A DNA stretch of 64,000 nt from an uncultured Collinsella sp. (lineage in GTDB: Bacteria; Actinomycetota; Coriobacteriia; Coriobacteriales; Coriobacteriaceae): NCBI GenBank assembly GCA_934630855.1, contig CAKTWW010000004.1, positions 1 through 64,000 of the forward strand, in the 5' to 3' direction. The translations under genes were made by a program, and so were the position numbers. The notes under the pieces were generated by a model that ran no database searches, had not been told where the DNA came from, and was given only the letters and a program-made list of their open reading frames with translations. Position 1 is the first letter of the stretch. Every line of letters begins with the position of its first letter. Positions 52,444 to 61,660 of this stretch are shown here, piece after piece.

Positions 52444-52655
52444 ATACACCTCTAACATGACGCGGCGCGCAAGAGCGTCGCCGATTCTTTATGTTTGTCT
52501 CAGTATAATCCCCCACTGCTCGACCGCGACACGGTCTGTGCCCACGAATACGCCTGTCGGTTGCAGGCAGAGAAACAGAATCGAAACCGGCCCACCGGCT
52601 CGTTGCGTTTGCCGCGTTTTATAATGCTTGCGTTGCAACCAAAGAAGAGGACACC
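52444..52655. promoter_or_regulatory. Divergent promoter region, moeA versus CLC gene
   Basis: This 212-bp non-coding region contains a TATACT box for moeA (52507-52502, minus strand) and a TATAAT box at 52620-52625 about 30 bp before the CLC start. The -35 elements are weak. I looked for a fluoride (crcB-type) riboswitch before the CLC gene and did not recognise one. Confidence 0.45.
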
Positions 52656-54077
52656 ATGGCTTTTACCGACACATCAGACAGCGAAAGCGAAGAGCAAGAC
52701 AACTCCCTGTCACTCGATGAGGGGGGCTTCTTCTCCCTGAATGACGTCATTATGGCCGGCAGGCAACAACTCACCCGCTCCGAGCATCTCCTGGCTGCCG
52801 ACACGCGCCGCAACGCCCGCAACCTGCTCGCGAGCGCCAAGCTGCTCGCGCTCGTCGTAATCGTCTCGCTCGCCATGGGCGTTGCCGCTTGGGCATTTTT
52901 GGCCTCGCTGAACATCGCGACCGATTATCGCGAGCACCATGCGTGGATCTACGCCCTACTTCCCGTCGTGGGCGTGGCTACCGCATGGGTCTACAAGAAC
53001 CACGGCCTTGCCGCCAAACGCGGTAACAACCTGGTCATCGATTCCGCCCTGGGCACCCGCCTCATCCATGCACGCATGGCAGTCCTTACCTTCGTCTGCT
53101 CCACGCTCACGCACCTCACCGGCGGCTCGGCAGGCCGCGAGGGCGCGGCGGTGCAGATCGGCGGCACTATCGCCAGCAACATCTCGAACCTCGCCCATCT
53201 TAAAAAGCACGACCATCACGATCTTATGCTCGCCGGTATCTCGTCCGCCTTTGGCGCCGTGTTCGGCTCGCCCCTTGCCGGAGCGTTCTTTGGCATGGAG
53301 ATGTGCTTTATCGGCAAGATCGACTACACCGCCGGCATCTACTGCCTCGTCGCCTCGTTTACCGGCTACTTTACGTCGCTTGCCCTGGGCACCGAGTACG
53401 AAACGAACGTCATCGCCAGCGTCCCCGATATGACGCCCCGAACGGTCGCCATCGTCGTCGTCAGCGCCATTATCTTTGGACTGACGGCACGCCTCTTTGC
53501 TTGGTCGGTTCGCACCGTCAAGAACCTGTACGGCCGCTTTATCACCAACTACCTTGTCCGCGCGCTCGTAGGCGCACTCGTGGTGCTCGCGGCCTACGCG
53601 CTGCTCGATGCCTGGAAATACGCCGGCCTTGCCACCTGGCTCTCGGGTGCCGGTTTCGCCGGCAACACGACCCTCACCGACGCCGCCATCAAGTTGGTCG
53701 TGACGGCGCTCACCCTGGGCGCCGGCTTCCAAGGCGGCGAGGTCACACCGTTGTTTGGCATCGGAGCTGCGCTTGGCGGCTGGATCGGCTGCCTCGCCGG
53801 CATCGACCCCAGCTTTCTGGCGGCCCTCGGCATGCTCGGCGTGTTCTGCGCCGGCCTCAACGTGCCCATCACCACCTGCATGATGGCCATCGACCTGTTT
53901 CACGGCACGGCAGCCGGGTTCTTTGTCATCGTTGCGTTTATCAGCTATCTTGCCGGCGGGCACCGCGGCGTATATCCTGCCCAGCGCATTATCTCGCCCA
54001 AGCGCCGTTCGCTCATTGTGGATGAGGGCGGCACGGTGGCAGAGGCTATCGAGCGCCACAACGACCTGATAGAGTAG
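52656..54077 (+). CDS. CLC-family anion channel/antiporter
   Basis: This 473-residue membrane protein has the voltage-gated CLC fold. A 65-residue acidic cytoplasmic N-terminus precedes the first helix. The gating Glu is in GGSAGREGAAVQIGG, and GAGFQGGEVTPLFGIG is the helix-N region. The canonical chloride motif GSGIP is absent; the corresponding area reads AKRGNNLVIDSAL, as I recall from the fluoride-exporting CLC-F branch. AAGAGG precedes the ATG. The substrate (chloride or fluoride) is therefore uncertain. Confidence 0.85.
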   Translation: MAFTDTSDSESEEQDNSLSLDEGGFFSLNDVIMAGRQQLTRSEHLLAADTRRNARNLLASAKLLALVVIVSLAMGVAAWAFLASLNIATDYREHHAWIYALLPVVGVATAWVYKNHGLAAKRGNNLVIDSALGTRLIHARMAVLTFVCSTLTHLTGGSAGREGAAVQIGGTIASNISNLAHLKKHDHHDLMLAGISSAFGAVFGSPLAGAFFGMEMCFIGKIDYTAGIYCLVASFTGYFTSLALGTEYETNVIASVPDMTPRTVAIVVVSAIIFGLTARLFAWSVRTVKNLYGRFITNYLVRALVGALVVLAAYALLDAWKYAGLATWLSGAGFAGNTTLTDAAIKLVVTALTLGAGFQGGEVTPLFGIGAALGGWIGCLAGIDPSFLAALGMLGVFCAGLNVPITTCMMAIDLFHGTAAGFFVIVAFISYLAGGHRGVYPAQRIISPKRRSLIVDEGGTVAEAIERHNDLIE

Positions 54078-54162
54078 GTGCAGTAAACGCCGTGCGGTCA
54101 CAATCGGAGCAACGTAACCCGAGCGCGACCGCACCGTCACGCCATACGCCGGGAGTCGCCAC

Positions 54163-55125
54163 ATGCACGCAACAGATTTTGGTCGCACGCTCATCATCGC
54201 CAACCCCGCCGCCCAGTCGGGCGCGGCACGCGAAGTTGCCGAGCGCCTGCAGCGCTTTTTGGACATGACCGCGCGCTCATCCCAGTTTGACCTGGTGCTG
54301 ACCGAGCGCATGGGGCACGCCAAAGAACTTGCCGCGCAGGCCCAGGGCTACCGCACGGTTATCGCACTCGGCGGCGACGGTGTGATCCACGAGGTCGTCA
54401 ATGGCTTGATGACGCAAGAAGAGTCAGCCCGACCGGCGCTTGCCGTCCTGCCTGTAGGCTCCGGCAACGATTTTGCCCAGACGCTCGGCATCGACGATTT
54501 CTCCGGTAAAGACTTTGGTGCCCTGCTCACCTGCGAGCTGCAGCGTCAGGACATCGGGCACATTCGCTCATGGAACCCCGCAAGCGGCAGCGGCGAGGCG
54601 GCCGTCGAGTATTACGACCAGACACTCTCCGTCGGCATTGACGCCGCCATCGGCCTAGGCACCACCGAGCTACGCAAGAAGACGGGGCTCACCGGCGCTC
54701 CGCTCTATACCCTTTCGGGCCTGGAGCAGTTTGGGCTGCGCTATCGCAACTACCCCATGACGGTCAGCTTTGACGGCGCGCCAGCCGAGCGCGTGCGGGC
54801 GATTATCATGGCGATTCAGCTGGGCCCCACCTATGGCTCGGGCTATCGCATCTGCCCCGATGCCGACCCCTGCGACGATGTGCTCGACGTTTGCTACGCC
54901 TGCGGCCCCGTGCCCCGCGCGGTCGCCCTGCCCATGTTCCTTTCGGCCAAAGACGGCCATCACACCAAGCTGCCGCCGGTGCGCATGCGCCGCTGCCGCC
55001 ATGCCGAACTCACCTTCGAGGAACCCGACTACCCCATCCAAGCCGACGGCGAGCCCATCGTCGCCACGCGTATCGAAGTGGACGCCCTCGCCGGCGCCCT
55101 CCAAGTCTGGCGCCCCGCCCGCTAG
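54163..55125 (+). CDS. Diacylglycerol/lipid kinase family protein
   Basis: This 320-residue protein contains the DAGK catalytic signature ALGGDGVIHEVVNGL and the nucleotide-loop PVGSGNDFAQTLGI. The C-terminal beta-rich domain ends with the typical ADGEPIVATRIEVDALAGAL. Members phosphorylate diacylglycerol or related lipids at the inner membrane face. It lies 85 nt downstream of the CLC gene. Substrate not determinable. Confidence 0.88.
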   Translation: MHATDFGRTLIIANPAAQSGAAREVAERLQRFLDMTARSSQFDLVLTERMGHAKELAAQAQGYRTVIALGGDGVIHEVVNGLMTQEESARPALAVLPVGSGNDFAQTLGIDDFSGKDFGALLTCELQRQDIGHIRSWNPASGSGEAAVEYYDQTLSVGIDAAIGLGTTELRKKTGLTGAPLYTLSGLEQFGLRYRNYPMTVSFDGAPAERVRAIIMAIQLGPTYGSGYRICPDADPCDDVLDVCYACGPVPRAVALPMFLSAKDGHHTKLPPVRMRRCRHAELTFEEPDYPIQADGEPIVATRIEVDALAGALQVWRPAR

Positions 55126-55132
55126 TTCCATC

Positions 55133-55203
55133 TAAGTTGCGGTGAAATAGGGACTGTTTTGCGGCTCTGGCAGCCCAAACAATCCCTATTTCACCGCAAC
55201 TTA
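55133..55203. repeat. Dispersed palindrome, GCGGTGAAATAG family (copy 3)
   Basis: Perfect 21-bp arms TAAGTTGCGGTGAAATAGGGA (55133-55153, 55183-55203) flank a 29-bp loop. It lies between the convergent lipid kinase and ArfB-like genes and may act as a bidirectional 3'-end structure. It is the best-preserved copy of the family in the window. Confidence 0.85.
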
Positions 55204-55211
55204 TGAGGGGA

Positions 55212-55592
55212 CTATTCGTCACTGGCGGGTTTACGGCGGTTGGCCTTTTTGATGGCATTGAAGTGCTTGTCGTTGAGCCTGCGCTGGCGCGATCGCTGTG
55301 GCACTTTGGTCTTCACGCGACGACGCGGCGGACGACCACGACGCTCTAGCTCCGCCCGCAGTTTGCGCAGACAGCTCGCACGATTCTGAAACTGGCTACG
55401 GCTCTCGCGCGCCGTCACGACGATCCCCGTAGGCACATGCTTCATACGCACCGCCGAGTCCGTCGTGTTCACACCCTGGCCGCCCGGACCCGTCGCGCGA
55501 AACACCTGCACTTCGCAGTCGCGTGCCAACTCCTCGGCCGACATCTCGGCAAAGTGCGCATACTCGCGCCAGCCCATCTTGTTCTCGTCCAT
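55212..55592 (-). CDS. arfB: ArfB-like peptidyl-tRNA hydrolase (RF-1 domain)
   Basis: This 126-residue protein has the catalytic GGQ motif in [18 protein letters not shown] and a basic C-terminal tail ([17 protein letters not shown]) that would enter the mRNA channel of stalled ribosomes. It is too short for a codon-reading release factor. The start MDENKMGW (55592) has GGGAGG upstream. It follows xpt, from which it is separated by a terminator. Confidence 0.85.
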   Translation of the reverse strand: MDENKMGWREYAHFAEMSAEELARDCEVQVFRATGPGGQGVNTTDSAVRMKHVPTGIVVTARESRSQFQNRASCLRKLRAELERRGRPPRRRVKTKVPQRSRQRRLNDKHFNAIKKANRRKPASDE

Positions 55593-55604
55593 ACCAACAC
55601 CTCC

Positions 55605-55648
55605 CCTCAAACAAAAAATGTGACAAAGGGACAGTCCCTTTGTCACAT
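55605..55648 (-). terminator. Terminator of xpt
   Basis: ATGTGACAAAGGGAC and its exact inverse flank a single base (55618-55648). On the minus strand the stem is followed by TTTTTTGTTTG. It lies 27 nt after the xpt stop. Confidence 0.9.
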
Positions 55649-55675
55649 CGCACGCAAATCGTATGTGCCGCGCGC

Positions 55676-56254
55676 CTAGGCGAAGGTGATCTCGCCATTC
55701 TCGCAGTCCATATCGGCGATACGGGCCAGGCTCTCAACGCGGAAACCACGCTCGCGGAGCTTATCGCCGCCGCCCTGGAAGCCCTTCTCCACGGCGATGC
55801 CGATGCCGGCAACCTTGGCGCCCGCAGCCTCGCAGATCTTGATGAGACCCTCGAGCGCGCAGCCGTTGGCCAGGAAGTCGTCGATGATCAGGACCTTGTC
55901 GCCCTCGGACAGGAAGCGCTTGCCCACGATAACCGGATACTCCTTCTGCTTGGTGAAGGAATAGATGGTCGTGGCATACTGCTCGCCGTCGAGGTTGATG
56001 GACTGGGCCTTCTTGGCAAAGACTACCGGCACGCCGCCAAAATGCTGGGCCGCGATGCAGGCCATGCCAATGCCCGAAGCCTCGATGGTCAGGATCTTGT
56101 TGATCTCGACGCCCTCGAACAGACGGGCCCACTCGGCGCCCATGTGGTCGAACAGCTCAACGTCGCACTGGTGGTTGAGGAAGGCATCAACCTTAAGGAC
56201 GTTACCGGCCTTTACGATGCCGTCACGGCGAATACGATCCTCAAGCTCCTGCAT
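55676..56254 (-). CDS. xpt: Xanthine phosphoribosyltransferase
   Basis: This 192-residue enzyme converts xanthine and PRPP to XMP in purine salvage. The PRPP loop is [18 protein letters not shown], and the N-terminus [17 protein letters not shown] and YSFTKQ segment fit Xpt (B. subtilis 194 residues). GAAAGGG precedes the ATG at 56254. No purine riboswitch was recognised upstream; that region holds the MITE-like element instead. Confidence 0.93.
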   Translation of the reverse strand: MQELEDRIRRDGIVKAGNVLKVDAFLNHQCDVELFDHMGAEWARLFEGVEINKILTIEASGIGMACIAAQHFGGVPVVFAKKAQSINLDGEQYATTIYSFTKQKEYPVIVGKRFLSEGDKVLIIDDFLANGCALEGLIKICEAAGAKVAGIGIAVEKGFQGGGDKLRERGFRVESLARIADMDCENGEITFA

Positions 56255-56381
56255 GGCGCAACCCTTTCTCGCGGCAATGATTCCGCGCGATGAACAAACG
56301 TTGCACGATAGTCTACCACGGACCGACCCCCGCCCGCCCCACAAGCCCTATCGCACCATAAAGCCGCAAGACAAGTCAATT

Positions 56382-56408
56382 TGGGACGGGGCTCTTTTGA
56401 CTACCTTT
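56382..56408. repeat. Single arm related to the 1165 inverted repeat
   Basis: ATTTGGGACGGGGCTCTTTT with GACTACC after it resembles the left arm at 1172-1198 (TTTTGGGACGGGGCTATTTT then AGCTACC). Only a degenerate partner (CCGTCCCC, 56424-56431) follows. It is a decayed relative of that element, next to the MITE-like palindrome. Confidence 0.55.
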
Positions 56409-56454
56409 ATGAGCCCTTTTCCTCCGTCCCCGGGGGATCATTCGGCGATGCTCG

Positions 56455-56615
56455 CCACGAAATCGGCCCATTTACTACGTTTTACCCGACACCCACGTCC
56501 ATACCCCCGATTTTCAAAAACCGGCAGGCTCTCTACCTGCGCTTTTGTTTTTACCAATTGCGCTATGGTTGGGGCCGCGCGGTCAAACGTAGTAGATGGT
56601 GGGCGTGTTTCGTGG
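56455..56615. repeat. 161-bp MITE-like palindrome, copy B
   Basis: Ends CCACGAAATCGGCCCATTTA and the inverted partner ending GTGTTTCGTGG enclose the same internal blocks as copy A at 25197 (TACTACGTTT, CCATACC, GCTATGGT, AAACGTAGTAGATGG). The 380-bp gap between xpt and the MFS gene (56255-56634) has no other gene. Confidence 0.75.
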
Positions 56616-56634
56616 CAGACGCTCTCCCGAAACG

Positions 56635-57939
56635 CTAATGCCGGGCGCGCGTCCTCGCCAAACGTACCAATGTGAGCGCAAAGCCCACAGTAGCAACGGC
56701 CATCAGCACGTAGAACACCGAACGAAAACCAAAGAGGAACACATCCGGACGGCCCGCCACATAGCTCGTGACCGTCTTGCCCATCGCCGCGCTCGTCTGT
56801 CCATACAGGATGCGCGACGCCGCCGTAATACCCAGTGCTATGCCCGCATAGCGCGCCAAGCTGCCCAAGCTGCCCGCAAAGCCAAGCGCCTCACGCGGAG
56901 CCGAACCCATATACAGTGAATTATTGGGACTCTGGAAGATCGACGTGCCGCACGACATAAACGCGACGCAGCACACGATCATCAAGATGGAAGAGTGCTC
57001 GTCAAGCGTGCTCACCGCAAAGAGACCGCACACGTACACGCCCAGGCCAACGGCCGTGGGCGCTTCACAACCAACACGGTCGGACACCGAGCCCGAAAGC
57101 GGGCCCACAAAGGCATTCACGACCGGCATCGCCAAAAACAACAGGCCGGAGATATCGGAGCTAAAGCCGTGTGCATCCTGAAAGTAGAACGGCAGCACAA
57201 ACTCGGAGGCACCGATACCCACGAACACGATAAGCATGCAAGCCAGGTTAATCGTGAAAGCCGAGCTCGCAAAGCAGCGACGCGCCGCCTCTGTCAACGG
57301 CATAGGGCGTTCGCCAGCCTCCGGCTTCACATGCGGCAGCGTATAGAGTCCCACGATAAACGAGATTACGCCAACGGGCAGATTGATAAGGAAGATGCTC
57401 TCCCAGGGAAAGCTCGCCACCAGCACGCCGCCGAGCACGGGGCCGCACATCATGCCAAGAGCCACAAAGGTCGCGAGGATGCCCATGGCACGACCGCGCT
57501 CACGCGCCGGAAACGACTCGGTGATGATGCCCATATTGTTGGCCATCGCGGCGGCACAGCCAATGCCCTGCACGAAACGCGCCAAGATTAGCACCTCGAA
57601 CGAAGCGGAAAGCCCGCAAAGCAGCGAGCCACCCGTAAAGACGATCACACCAAGCTGGAACACATTCACCTTGCCGCGCACATCGCCCAAGCGGCCAAAC
57701 GGCAGCATGGCGACGCACGTCGCGAGCAGATACATCGAGGTCACGAGCTGAATGCGGTCGAGACCCACACCCAGCTCCTTTTGCATCACCGGAAGCGCCA
57801 CCGTCACGATGCTCGCATCCAAACACGCCATAAATGTCATGACGAGCACGGTGAACAGAATCGCCCATTTATTCTTGCCGTGAGTATCGCCCTCCAGGGC
57901 AATGTGTTCGCGGCGCAGCTGCTCGGCAGTTTTCTCCAT
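56635..57939 (-). CDS. MFS drug-exporter-like transporter (DHA2 type)
   Basis: This 434-residue membrane protein has many hydrophobic segments and the DHA2 hallmarks: MACLDASIVTVALPVMQKEL in helix 1, MLPFGRLGDVRGKVN (motif A) and a motif C-like GPVLGGVLVASFPW. EmrB/QacA-type proteins export toxic compounds by proton antiport. The start MEKTAEQLR (57939) has AAAGGA upstream. Substrate unknown. Confidence 0.88.
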   Translation of the reverse strand: MEKTAEQLRREHIALEGDTHGKNKWAILFTVLVMTFMACLDASIVTVALPVMQKELGVGLDRIQLVTSMYLLATCVAMLPFGRLGDVRGKVNVFQLGVIVFTGGSLLCGLSASFEVLILARFVQGIGCAAAMANNMGIITESFPARERGRAMGILATFVALGMMCGPVLGGVLVASFPWESIFLINLPVGVISFIVGLYTLPHVKPEAGERPMPLTEAARRCFASSAFTINLACMLIVFVGIGASEFVLPFYFQDAHGFSSDISGLLFLAMPVVNAFVGPLSGSVSDRVGCEAPTAVGLGVYVCGLFAVSTLDEHSSILMIVCCVAFMSCGTSIFQSPNNSLYMGSAPREALGFAGSLGSLARYAGIALGITAASRILYGQTSAAMGKTVTSYVAGRPDVFLFGFRSVFYVLMAVATVGFALTLVRLARTRARH

Positions 57940-57965
57940 GTATATCCTTTCTATCGTGCAACGCA

Positions 57966-58010
57966 AAAACGGGACCCCAATCGCCTACAAACGGTCGCGA
58001 TCAGGGTCCC
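57966..58010 (-). terminator. Hairpin terminator between metY and the MFS gene
   Basis: On the minus strand GGGACCCTGATCGC pairs with GCGATTGGGGTCCC across a short loop and is followed by GTTTTTGC. It ends the metY transcript just upstream of the MFS start. Confidence 0.8.
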
Positions 58011-58080
58011 GCCTACGGAATCGGAACTATGAGGACGTCGTCAGCCGAAAAGCCGTCCCACGCCTCGCGCGCACGCTAGC

Positions 58081-59364
58081 CTAGCACTGCTCGAGCGCCT
58101 GCTCAAGGTCGGCAATCAGATCGGCCGTGTCCTCCAGGCCGCACGACAGGCGAACCATATCGGCGGAGATGCCGCAGGCGATGAGCTCCTCGTCGTTCAT
58201 CTGACGATGGGTGGCGTTTGCCGGATGCAGGCAGCAGGTGCGCGCATCAGCAACGTGCGTGGCAATCTGGGCGAGCTTAAGACTCTTCATAAAGGTCTCG
58301 GCCGCCGCACGACCACCGGTAAAGCCAAAGCTCACGACGCCGCAGGTACCGTTGGGCATGTACTTCTGAGCCATGTCGTAGTACTTGTCGCCCTCCAGGC
58401 CCGGATAGCTCACAAAGCGCACCTTGGGGTGGCTCTGCAGGAACTTGGCGACGGCCAGGCCATTCTCGCAATGACGCGGCATGCGGACATGCAGGCTCTC
58501 GAGCGAGCTGTTCAGGAAGAACGCCGCCTGCGGGTTCTGCATAGGGCCAAGGTCGCGCATAAGCTGCGCAGTGGCCTTGGTGATAAAGGCGCCCTCACGG
58601 CCAAACTTCTCGGCATAGGTCACGCCGTGATAGCTCTCGTCGGGCGTGGTGAGGCCTGGGAACTTGTCCGCATGGGCCATCCAGTCAAACTGGCCGTGGT
58701 CGACGATTACGCCGCCCAGATAGGCCGCATGACCATCCATGTACTTGGTGGTGGAGTGCGTGACGATGTCGGCGCCCCACTCAAAGGGACGGCACATCAC
58801 GGGCGTCGGGAAGGTATTGTCGACCATCAGCGGCACGCCGTGGTCGTGCGCGGCCTTGGCGAAGCGCTCAATATCGAGGACGGCGAGGGCGGGATTGGCG
58901 ATGGTCTCGCCAAAGACGAGCTTGGTGTTGGGCTGGAAAGCGGCCTCCAGCTCCTCGTCGGTGCAGTCGGGAGCGACGAAGGTGCAGGTCAGGCCCATAC
59001 GTCCCATGGTGTGGGCGAGCAGGTTATACGTACCGCCATAGATGGCAGAGCTCGCGACCACGTGGTCGCCGGCACCGGCCACGTTAAAGATCGCGAGGAA
59101 GTTCGCGGCCATGCCCGAGCTCGTGAGCATCGCAGCGGTGCCGCCCTCCATCTCACAGATCTTGGCGGCAACGAGGTCGCAGGTGGGGTTCTGGAGACGG
59201 CTATAGAAGTAGCCCGACTCCTCCAGATCGAACAGCTTACCCATGTGCTCGGACGTGTCGTACTTCCACGTCGTGGACTGATAGATAGGCACCTGGCGCG
59301 GCTCCGCATCGCCCGGGCGATAACCGCCCTGAACACACGTGGTACCGATAGTCTGCTCGCTCAT
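58081..59364 (-). CDS. metY: O-acetylhomoserine sulfhydrylase (MetY)
   Basis: This 427-residue Cys/Met-metabolism PLP enzyme is predicted to make homocysteine from O-acetylhomoserine and sulfide. It begins TIGTTCVQGGYRPGD and has YSRLQNPTCDLVAAKICEME, PLMVDNTFPTPVMCRPFEWG and the PLP lysine in THSTTKYMDGHAAYLGG. Length fits MetY (about 430), longer than MetB. The start is preceded by GGGAGC. It stands alone between the MFS gene and a divergent gene. The 232-bp divergent gap upstream shows no further gene. Confidence 0.92.
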   Translation of the reverse strand: MSEQTIGTTCVQGGYRPGDAEPRQVPIYQSTTWKYDTSEHMGKLFDLEESGYFYSRLQNPTCDLVAAKICEMEGGTAAMLTSSGMAANFLAIFNVAGAGDHVVASSAIYGGTYNLLAHTMGRMGLTCTFVAPDCTDEELEAAFQPNTKLVFGETIANPALAVLDIERFAKAAHDHGVPLMVDNTFPTPVMCRPFEWGADIVTHSTTKYMDGHAAYLGGVIVDHGQFDWMAHADKFPGLTTPDESYHGVTYAEKFGREGAFITKATAQLMRDLGPMQNPQAAFFLNSSLESLHVRMPRHCENGLAVAKFLQSHPKVRFVSYPGLEGDKYYDMAQKYMPNGTCGVVSFGFTGGRAAAETFMKSLKLAQIATHVADARTCCLHPANATHRQMNDEELIACGISADMVRLSCGLEDTADLIADLEQALEQC

Positions 59365-59596
59365 ATCTTGCTCCCTTGCTCGGGTTTTGTTTTATTCGGT
59401 TCACGATACCGCTACCCCGCACCCCTCTCAACCCATCCCTCAAGTAGGTTATGGGACATAATCATCGGGTTTGCTTGTCTCACATCTTAGGAAAGTGTTC
59501 GATAGCAAAAACAATGAGATATGCGTTGGGGTCTCGACGAGCAAAAGCGCCGGCAAGGGTACCATAGGCGGGTACATCGCAATCAAGGAGAGGCTC

Positions 59597-60043
59597 ATGA
59601 AACAAATCGATACCACCCAGCTCGAAACCGCCCGCTGTCAGGCCCATGCTGCCGAATACCACGCTCGCGGCTTCAACTGCGCGCAGGCCGTCGCCTGCAC
59701 GCTCGCGCCCGCCGTAGGACTCGACCCCGAGACCGCGTTTACCCTCACCGAGGGCTTCGGCGCCGGCATGGGCGGCATGACCGAGACCTGCGGTGCCATC
59801 TCGGGCGCCGTGGCCATCATGGGCTTTGTGACGAGCGATGGCATGGAGAACCCCAAGACCAAGGGGCAGACCTACAAGCTCTCACGCGAGATCGCTAAGC
59901 GTTTTGGCGAGAAGAACACGACGACCATCTGCGGCACGCTCAAGGGCATCGGCTCGGACCAGGGCCCGCTCCGCAGCTGTCCCGGCTGCATCGATGACGC
60001 CGTCGAGATCGCCTGCGATGTGCTGAAGCAGCTCGCCGAGTAA
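59597..60043 (+). CDS. C_GCAxxG_C_C family redox protein
   Basis: This 148-residue protein matches the C_GCAxxG_C_C family: FNCAQAVACTLAP, GGMTETCGAISGAVAIMG, TTTICGTLKG and LRSCPGCIDDAVEI. The conserved cysteines suggest a metal or Fe-S site. Function is not established; members often occur in anaerobes near redox genes. The start MKQIDTTQ (59597) has AAGGAG upstream. Confidence 0.85.
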   Translation: MKQIDTTQLETARCQAHAAEYHARGFNCAQAVACTLAPAVGLDPETAFTLTEGFGAGMGGMTETCGAISGAVAIMGFVTSDGMENPKTKGQTYKLSREIAKRFGEKNTTTICGTLKGIGSDQGPLRSCPGCIDDAVEIACDVLKQLAE

Positions 60044-60054
60044 ATAACGGCAAC

Positions 60055-60107
60055 AGAAAAAACGACAGCCGGCGCACCCGGGACACCCCATAGCACGCCG
60101 GCCGTCG
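60055..60107. terminator. Bidirectional terminator between C_GCAxxG_C_C and yigZ genes
   Basis: CGAC-A-GCCGGCG and CGCCGGC-C-GTCG (60063-60107) form a strong stem between convergent genes. On the minus strand it is followed by GTTTTTTC, serving yigZ; on the plus strand the following sequence is only weakly T-rich. Confidence 0.8.
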
Positions 60108-60110
60108 CCG

Positions 60111-60749
60111 TTAAAACTCGGCAAACTCGGGGGCGCTGGCCTCAATATCCTCGCGGCCAGCCATAAGCTCGCGCATCTTTGCGCAAAACGGCTCCTGCTC
60201 CCCCGCTTTAAACACCAAATGAATCGTCACGGCGTCCGCGTAATCGGTGCCCGAAACCTTGGCGCCCGAGTCCTGCGCCAGACGAAGCACCTGCTCATAC
60301 TGCGGATAAGCCACATGCACGTCAACGGGCACAACGCTCGTCATCTCAACGATCTGCCCGGCTTCCTGCGCCGCCGCAACCGCCGCCTGCGTCGCCGCTG
60401 TATAGGCACGTACCAGGCCGCCGGGCCCCAACAACGTGCCGCCAAAATAGCGCGTGACCACACAGCACACGTTTTTGAGCCCCGCACCGCGAAGCACCTC
60501 GAGCGTGGGCATGCCGCTCGTACGGCTCGGCTCGCCGTCATCGCTCTGACGCTCGCGCCCGTCAACCAAAATCCACGCGGGCACATTATGGCGAGCATCA
60601 TAATGGCGTTTGCGAACCATTTCGATAAAGGCATTCGCCTCGTCCTCGGACTCAACATGGACCAGCTGGGCAATAAAGCGACTCTTGCGGTCGACAAACT
60701 CGCCCTTAGCCTCAATATTCGATTGCAAAGTAAAATAGCTGTCCAACAA
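60111..60749 (-). CDS. yigZ: YigZ/IMPACT family protein
   Basis: This 212-residue protein has the N-terminal UPF0029/IMPACT domain (DRKSRFIAQLVHVESEDEA; DDGEPSRTSGMPTLEVL; TRYFGGTLLGPGGLVRAYT) and the C-terminal alpha-beta domain (YAQYEQ-like YPQYEQVLRLAQDSGA). It is widespread; a role in translation or proline-peptide metabolism has been discussed but is unclear. Confidence 0.92.
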   Translation of the reverse strand: MLDSYFTLQSNIEAKGEFVDRKSRFIAQLVHVESEDEANAFIEMVRKRHYDARHNVPAWILVDGRERQSDDGEPSRTSGMPTLEVLRGAGLKNVCCVVTRYFGGTLLGPGGLVRAYTAATQAAVAAAQEAGQIVEMTSVVPVDVHVAYPQYEQVLRLAQDSGAKVSGTDYADAVTIHLVFKAGEQEPFCAKMRELMAGREDIEASAPEFAEF

Positions 60750-60860
60750 AGCCCCTCAAACACAAGCAAAGCAACAAACAGCCTCAATAATACGGCAATG
60801 GCAGTTTCGGTTGACCGCCTAAATAGAACGGAAACGCCGAAGAGCAGGCAAAAACAGCGA

Positions 60861-60958
60861 GACGGCGTCAGCTGAGTCGATTTGGCCCGAAAGAGGAGGG
60901 AGCACGCCTTATGGCGGCGACCGACGAATGAGCGCCAAATCAGCCAGCTGACGCCGTC
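60861..60958 (-). terminator. Long hairpin downstream of RNase P RNA
   Basis: Arms GACGGCGTCAGCT/AGCTGACGCCGTC (13 bp) continue inward with GATTTGGC/GCCAAATC. On the minus strand the stem is followed by TCGCTGTTTTTGC. Its position directly after rnpB suggests the terminator, though it is larger than usual. Confidence 0.7.
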
Positions 60959-60975
60959 GCAGCGTCAACAAGAAA

Positions 60976-61340
60976 GCTGAGTGGGCCGATAAGCCGGGTT
61001 CTGTCGTGAACGGTCATTTATCTTGTCTGCACGTTACCGTGCAGTTCCACGCACGCTACCCGAACGCGGACCGGGCCGGCCCATAGCGTTCCTATTCGCG
61101 CTTGCTCCGGATGGGGCTTGCCAAGCCGCCGTGTTGCCACGACGCTGGTGGTCTCTTACACCACCGTTTCAGCTTTTCCCTTTACGCCTTGCGGCGCAGG
61201 TGGGAGTCTTCTTTTCTGCGGCGCTTTCCGTCGGATCACTCCGCCCGGCCGTTAGCCGGCATCCCGCCCTCTGGAGCCCGGACTTTCCTCACGCGTACCG
61301 CAAGCAGTACATCGCGCGACCGTCTGGCCCACTCAGCAGT
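60976..61340 (-). ncRNA. rnpB: RNase P RNA (type A)
   Basis: On the minus strand the RNA begins around CTGAGTGGGCCAGACGGTCG and ends ACAGAACCCGGCTTATCGGC followed by CCACTCAG, so the P1 helix (GAGTGGGCC with GGCCCACTC) closes the molecule. The interior has the conserved GAGGAAAGTCCGGGCTC region and the CR sequences. Length of about 365 nt fits. A TACACT -10 box lies about 10 nt before the 5' end. Ends are approximate. Confidence 0.95.
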
Positions 61341-61500
61341 GCAAGAGTGTAGCACACCGCCGCCAGGCATAACGACACAACACAAGCGCTCGACACGATA
61401 AACCAAGAACCGCCCATGCGTTACAATAGTCCCGTCGATGGGCAACGTCGTCAGTCGAGACGCGACCGCGCTCCGCACCCCTCCGTCTACTCGGTGCGTT

Positions 61501-61537
61501 CCCGCCTCCTCCCCGAGGCGGGATGTCGGCGTTTTTT
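61501..61537 (+). terminator. Orphan terminator-like hairpin on the plus strand
   Basis: CCCGCCTC-N6-GAGGCGGG (61501-61522) is followed after 9 nt by TTTTTT. No plus-strand gene is apparent upstream between rnpB and rpsA. The 320-bp region 61341-61660 holds no other supported gene. Confidence 0.45.
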
Positions 61538-61601
61538 CATACCGCGACAACGCAATAGCAAACGAAAAACGTTGACGACAGTCTGCCGTCTCAATCGCAA
61601 A

Positions 61602-61636
61602 CAAAAAGGGACCCGCCCATTACGGACGGATCCCTT
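61602..61636 (-). terminator. Terminator of rpsA
   Basis: On the minus strand AAGGGATCCGTCC and GGGCGGGTCCCTT pair and are followed by TTTGTTTG. It begins 25 nt after the rpsA stop. Confidence 0.85.
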
Positions 61637-61660
61637 AAAACAAGTGATCGTCAAACCGAT

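Noticed and set aside
52444..52655. Fluoride riboswitch before the CLC gene
   Set aside because: I could not find the conserved stem and pseudoknot sequence of the crcB motif.
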